A stretch of 64,000 nt of DNA, taken from the NCBI RefSeq assembly GCF_000143535.2, contig NC_037314.1, forward strand, positions 2,895,379 to 2,959,378, in the 5' to 3' direction. Positions within the stretch are counted from its first letter, which is position 1; each line of letters opens with the position of its first letter. Positions 62,351-64,000 of this stretch are shown here, piece after piece. This DNA comes from Botrytis cinerea B05.10. Lineage: Eukaryota; Ascomycota; Leotiomycetes; Helotiales; Sclerotiniaceae. The notes beneath the pieces are model-generated. The model had not been told where the DNA came from. It made no database searches and saw only the letters and a program-made list of their open reading frames with translations. Both the position numbers and the translations under genes were made by a program.

Positions 62351-63029
62351 TGATGATCGCCTATCGATGCGATGTTTGGGCGCAGCTGGATAGCAATAAA
62401 CTTTAAAACACCACTCCCATTCCATTTTGGAAAAGCTCATCTCGGGGCAAGTGTCCATAACATTTGATAATATTACTCAGTATGTTAGGGACCTTCCCGA
62501 GTGCCCTTCCAGCCAGATTTGCATACTAGCAATGCTATATTTCACAAGGGAAATTTTTTGCACGTTCTCGATTATCTCTTTGGCATTAATGATGATTGGG
62601 TTGAGCCGAGTGGAAAGGTTCGAAAGCGCGATCATTGGAAGAATAAGCCCTTTCGCATAGCGTATCGAAGGGTTTTTAGATTGATTGGAGAGAGGCTAGG
62701 TCGCGAAGCGCAAAGCGATTGGCAATATCAATTCTTATTGTGTAGTTCACGCTACCAATCCATTACTACCAAACCCTGTGATACTACTCATTGCTTTCTC
62801 GAAAAAGAATAATAAAGGGTACTCTTGGTTGGCTTGGATTGGGTTGAAGATTTTCCACCTGCCGCGTGCAATCTGGCCCAATCTCAGTTCAAGTTTTGAT
62901 GCAACAGACTTCGTATCATCGCGGGCCCAAGGTCACTCACTGCAATCCTACAAAGAGCAATTCCATTCCCATTTCAGAGGGGTCCCTCCCAAGCTCACTT
63001 TGAAACGGAGTTTCTCCCCTACCCTTTGA
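62317..63029 (+). pseudogene. Broken 3' continuation of gene e
   Basis: Coding sense continues in pieces that change frame: 62317-62404 (ILEFCTGLMMIAYRCDVW), 62425-62520 (LISGQVSITFDNITQYVRDL), 62510-62812 (FLHVLDYLFGINDDWVEP and FRIAYRRVFRLIGERLG), and 62778-63029. No set of consensus introns joins them. A TAA after the first piece could be a mutated CAA. This looks like a decaying 3' end, or less likely an assembly with indel errors. Confidence 0.45.
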
Positions 63030-63488
63030 CGGATATGGATCGCATTATGAAAGCAAAGTGGGTTGCAAAATTGGACAGCCCTTAATAAAATTTTCAATAG
63101 GATTTCGGGACAGATTTTGAAAAAAAAAATTGTAAAAGGTACTCTTAGATAAAGTTGCGATTGCTTTAGCATAAATTGAATTAGTATAAAGGAGCAATGT
63201 GTTTTTCCTTTCTATAAAAAGAATTCCGCGAGCTTTGCACAAGGGAAGCTTCACCTGCAGCCCCCACCATTTTTTGCATTTCTCAAGCCGGGCTCGAAAA
63301 ATGATTTGCCTCACTATAGCTGCAGGCCCCGCACAGAAAATCAACTAGCACATATACAATTCATTATCGTTATAAGATAAATAAAAACTAAATTAGAAAA
63401 TATATTAATTACTATTTCATTAATTCCAAACCCTTCCTCCCTTCTTATTGCTCACACAAAAATTAGCTGCCGGCTCCTACCTCATCAC
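63030..63488. other. Intergenic with a GC-rich hairpin
   Basis: No gene recognised. The hairpin copy ATTTCTCAAGCCGGGCTCG... lies at 63278-63302. Short open frames on the minus strand have no support. Confidence 0.45.
63278..63302. repeat. GC-rich hairpin, copy near the right edge
   Basis: The same 25-bp element as at 59143-59167, with one arm change (CAAGCC for CGAGCC). Confidence 0.55.
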
Positions 63489-63954
63489 TCACCCCTCGAT
63501 TCGTTTGGAGGCGCCATCAGCCCTTTCTTCATCATTGCTACAATTCCATTCTTTATGGACCTCATCAATCGCTCCTTCAGAATCCAAAAAATCAAAATTG
63601 AATCCCCCACTACCAATGTATTGTGATATTGATTCAGTTTCGCCCCAATCAATTGATACATTAGATTCATTTATGGGCTGGAGTGCATTGTTATGTGATA
63701 GGGGGTGCACTATCAAAGCCCAATGTTGCATTTGAAGGGTTTGGATTTGGTTCGAAGTTATTGAAAAGACCAAATGGAGTGAGATCTGATATCGAGTCGA
63801 TTATTGGGAGGCTGCATTGATCTGAGGATTGCAATTGATCAAAGAGTTGCAATTGATCAGAGGGCTGCTGTTGATTAACAGAGTGCTGATCGAAGGGCCG
63901 TTGCTGATTTAAGTCGGGGGCTGCGCTCATTAATATTTCTGAAAAGTTCAGCAT
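63489..63954 (-). CDS. Hypothetical Asp/Gln-rich protein, uncertain and possibly partial (gene f)
   Basis: Two overlapping minus-strand frames, 63954-63691 and 63773-63489, look like parts of one gene. The first has repeated DQ units (QLQLFDQLQSSDQ), and the second is acidic (SIDWGETESISQYIG, FNFDFLDSEGAIDEV). An acceptor-like TTTTCAG lies close to the first frame's start, so this may be internal exons of a gene entering from beyond the right edge. I could not find a clean intron between the two frames. Composition suggests an activation-domain-like disordered protein, which is only a guess. Confidence 0.3.
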
Positions 63955-64000
63955 TGGACAGCTGATTCCAGGCTGGCGATAAATTAAAGTCAGGTTCCCT

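Noticed and set aside
1..64000. Telomere repeats and tRNA or rRNA genes
   Set aside because: I looked for TTAGGG/CCCTAA runs and for clear tRNA or rRNA signatures and saw none. Subtelomeric placement of the right end therefore remains inference.

Overview
The window looks like a contig from a filamentous ascomycete (Pezizomycotina). Genes carry short 49-90 nt introns with GTRNGT-type donors and CTAAY-like branch sites. A moderate-GC gene block sits beside long, very AT-rich tracts whose transposon remnants show C-to-T/G-to-A damage typical of RIP. The gene content (IQGAP, highly reducing PKS, rhodopsin/PTH11-like receptor, OPT transporter) and gene style suggest a leotiomycete of the Botrytis/Sclerotinia type, but that placement is inference.

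Region 1 (1-27.9 kb) is a normal gene-rich block. It holds the 3' part of an IQGAP gene, a GPI-type protein with two six-cysteine modules, a seven-helix rhodopsin/PTH11-like protein, a Rieske 2Fe-2S protein, a rhamnogalacturonan acetylesterase-like SGNH hydrolase, an oligopeptide transporter, a membrane protein with a PAN-like tail, exosome subunit SKI6/RRP41, an ER protein disulfide isomerase, VTA1, and a medium-chain dehydrogenase. I rebuilt exon structures by splice phase, and every complete model closes in frame.

Region 2 (27.9-54.2 kb) is AT-rich and mostly non-coding. It carries a 247-bp fold-back element, an element with terminal inverted repeats, a RIP-inactivated pogo/Fot1-type transposase, and five copies of an AT-rich hairpin. 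One complete ten-exon highly reducing polyketide synthase (30.8-39.0 kb, minus strand, 2571 aa: KS-AT-DH-MT-ER-KR-ACP) lies inside it as a gene island, apparently undamaged.

Region 3 (54.2-64 kb) starts with a 65-bp tandem array of palindromic units and continues into about 9 kb of moderately AT-rich sequence. There, several intron-containing genes that I cannot assign to a function lie mostly head to tail on the plus strand. Copies of a GC-rich hairpin are scattered between and inside them. The largest gene resembles, from memory only, a large uncharacterised fungal protein family and is broken toward its 3' end. This block is the best candidate for an undescribed multi-gene, possibly subtelomeric or mobile, unit.
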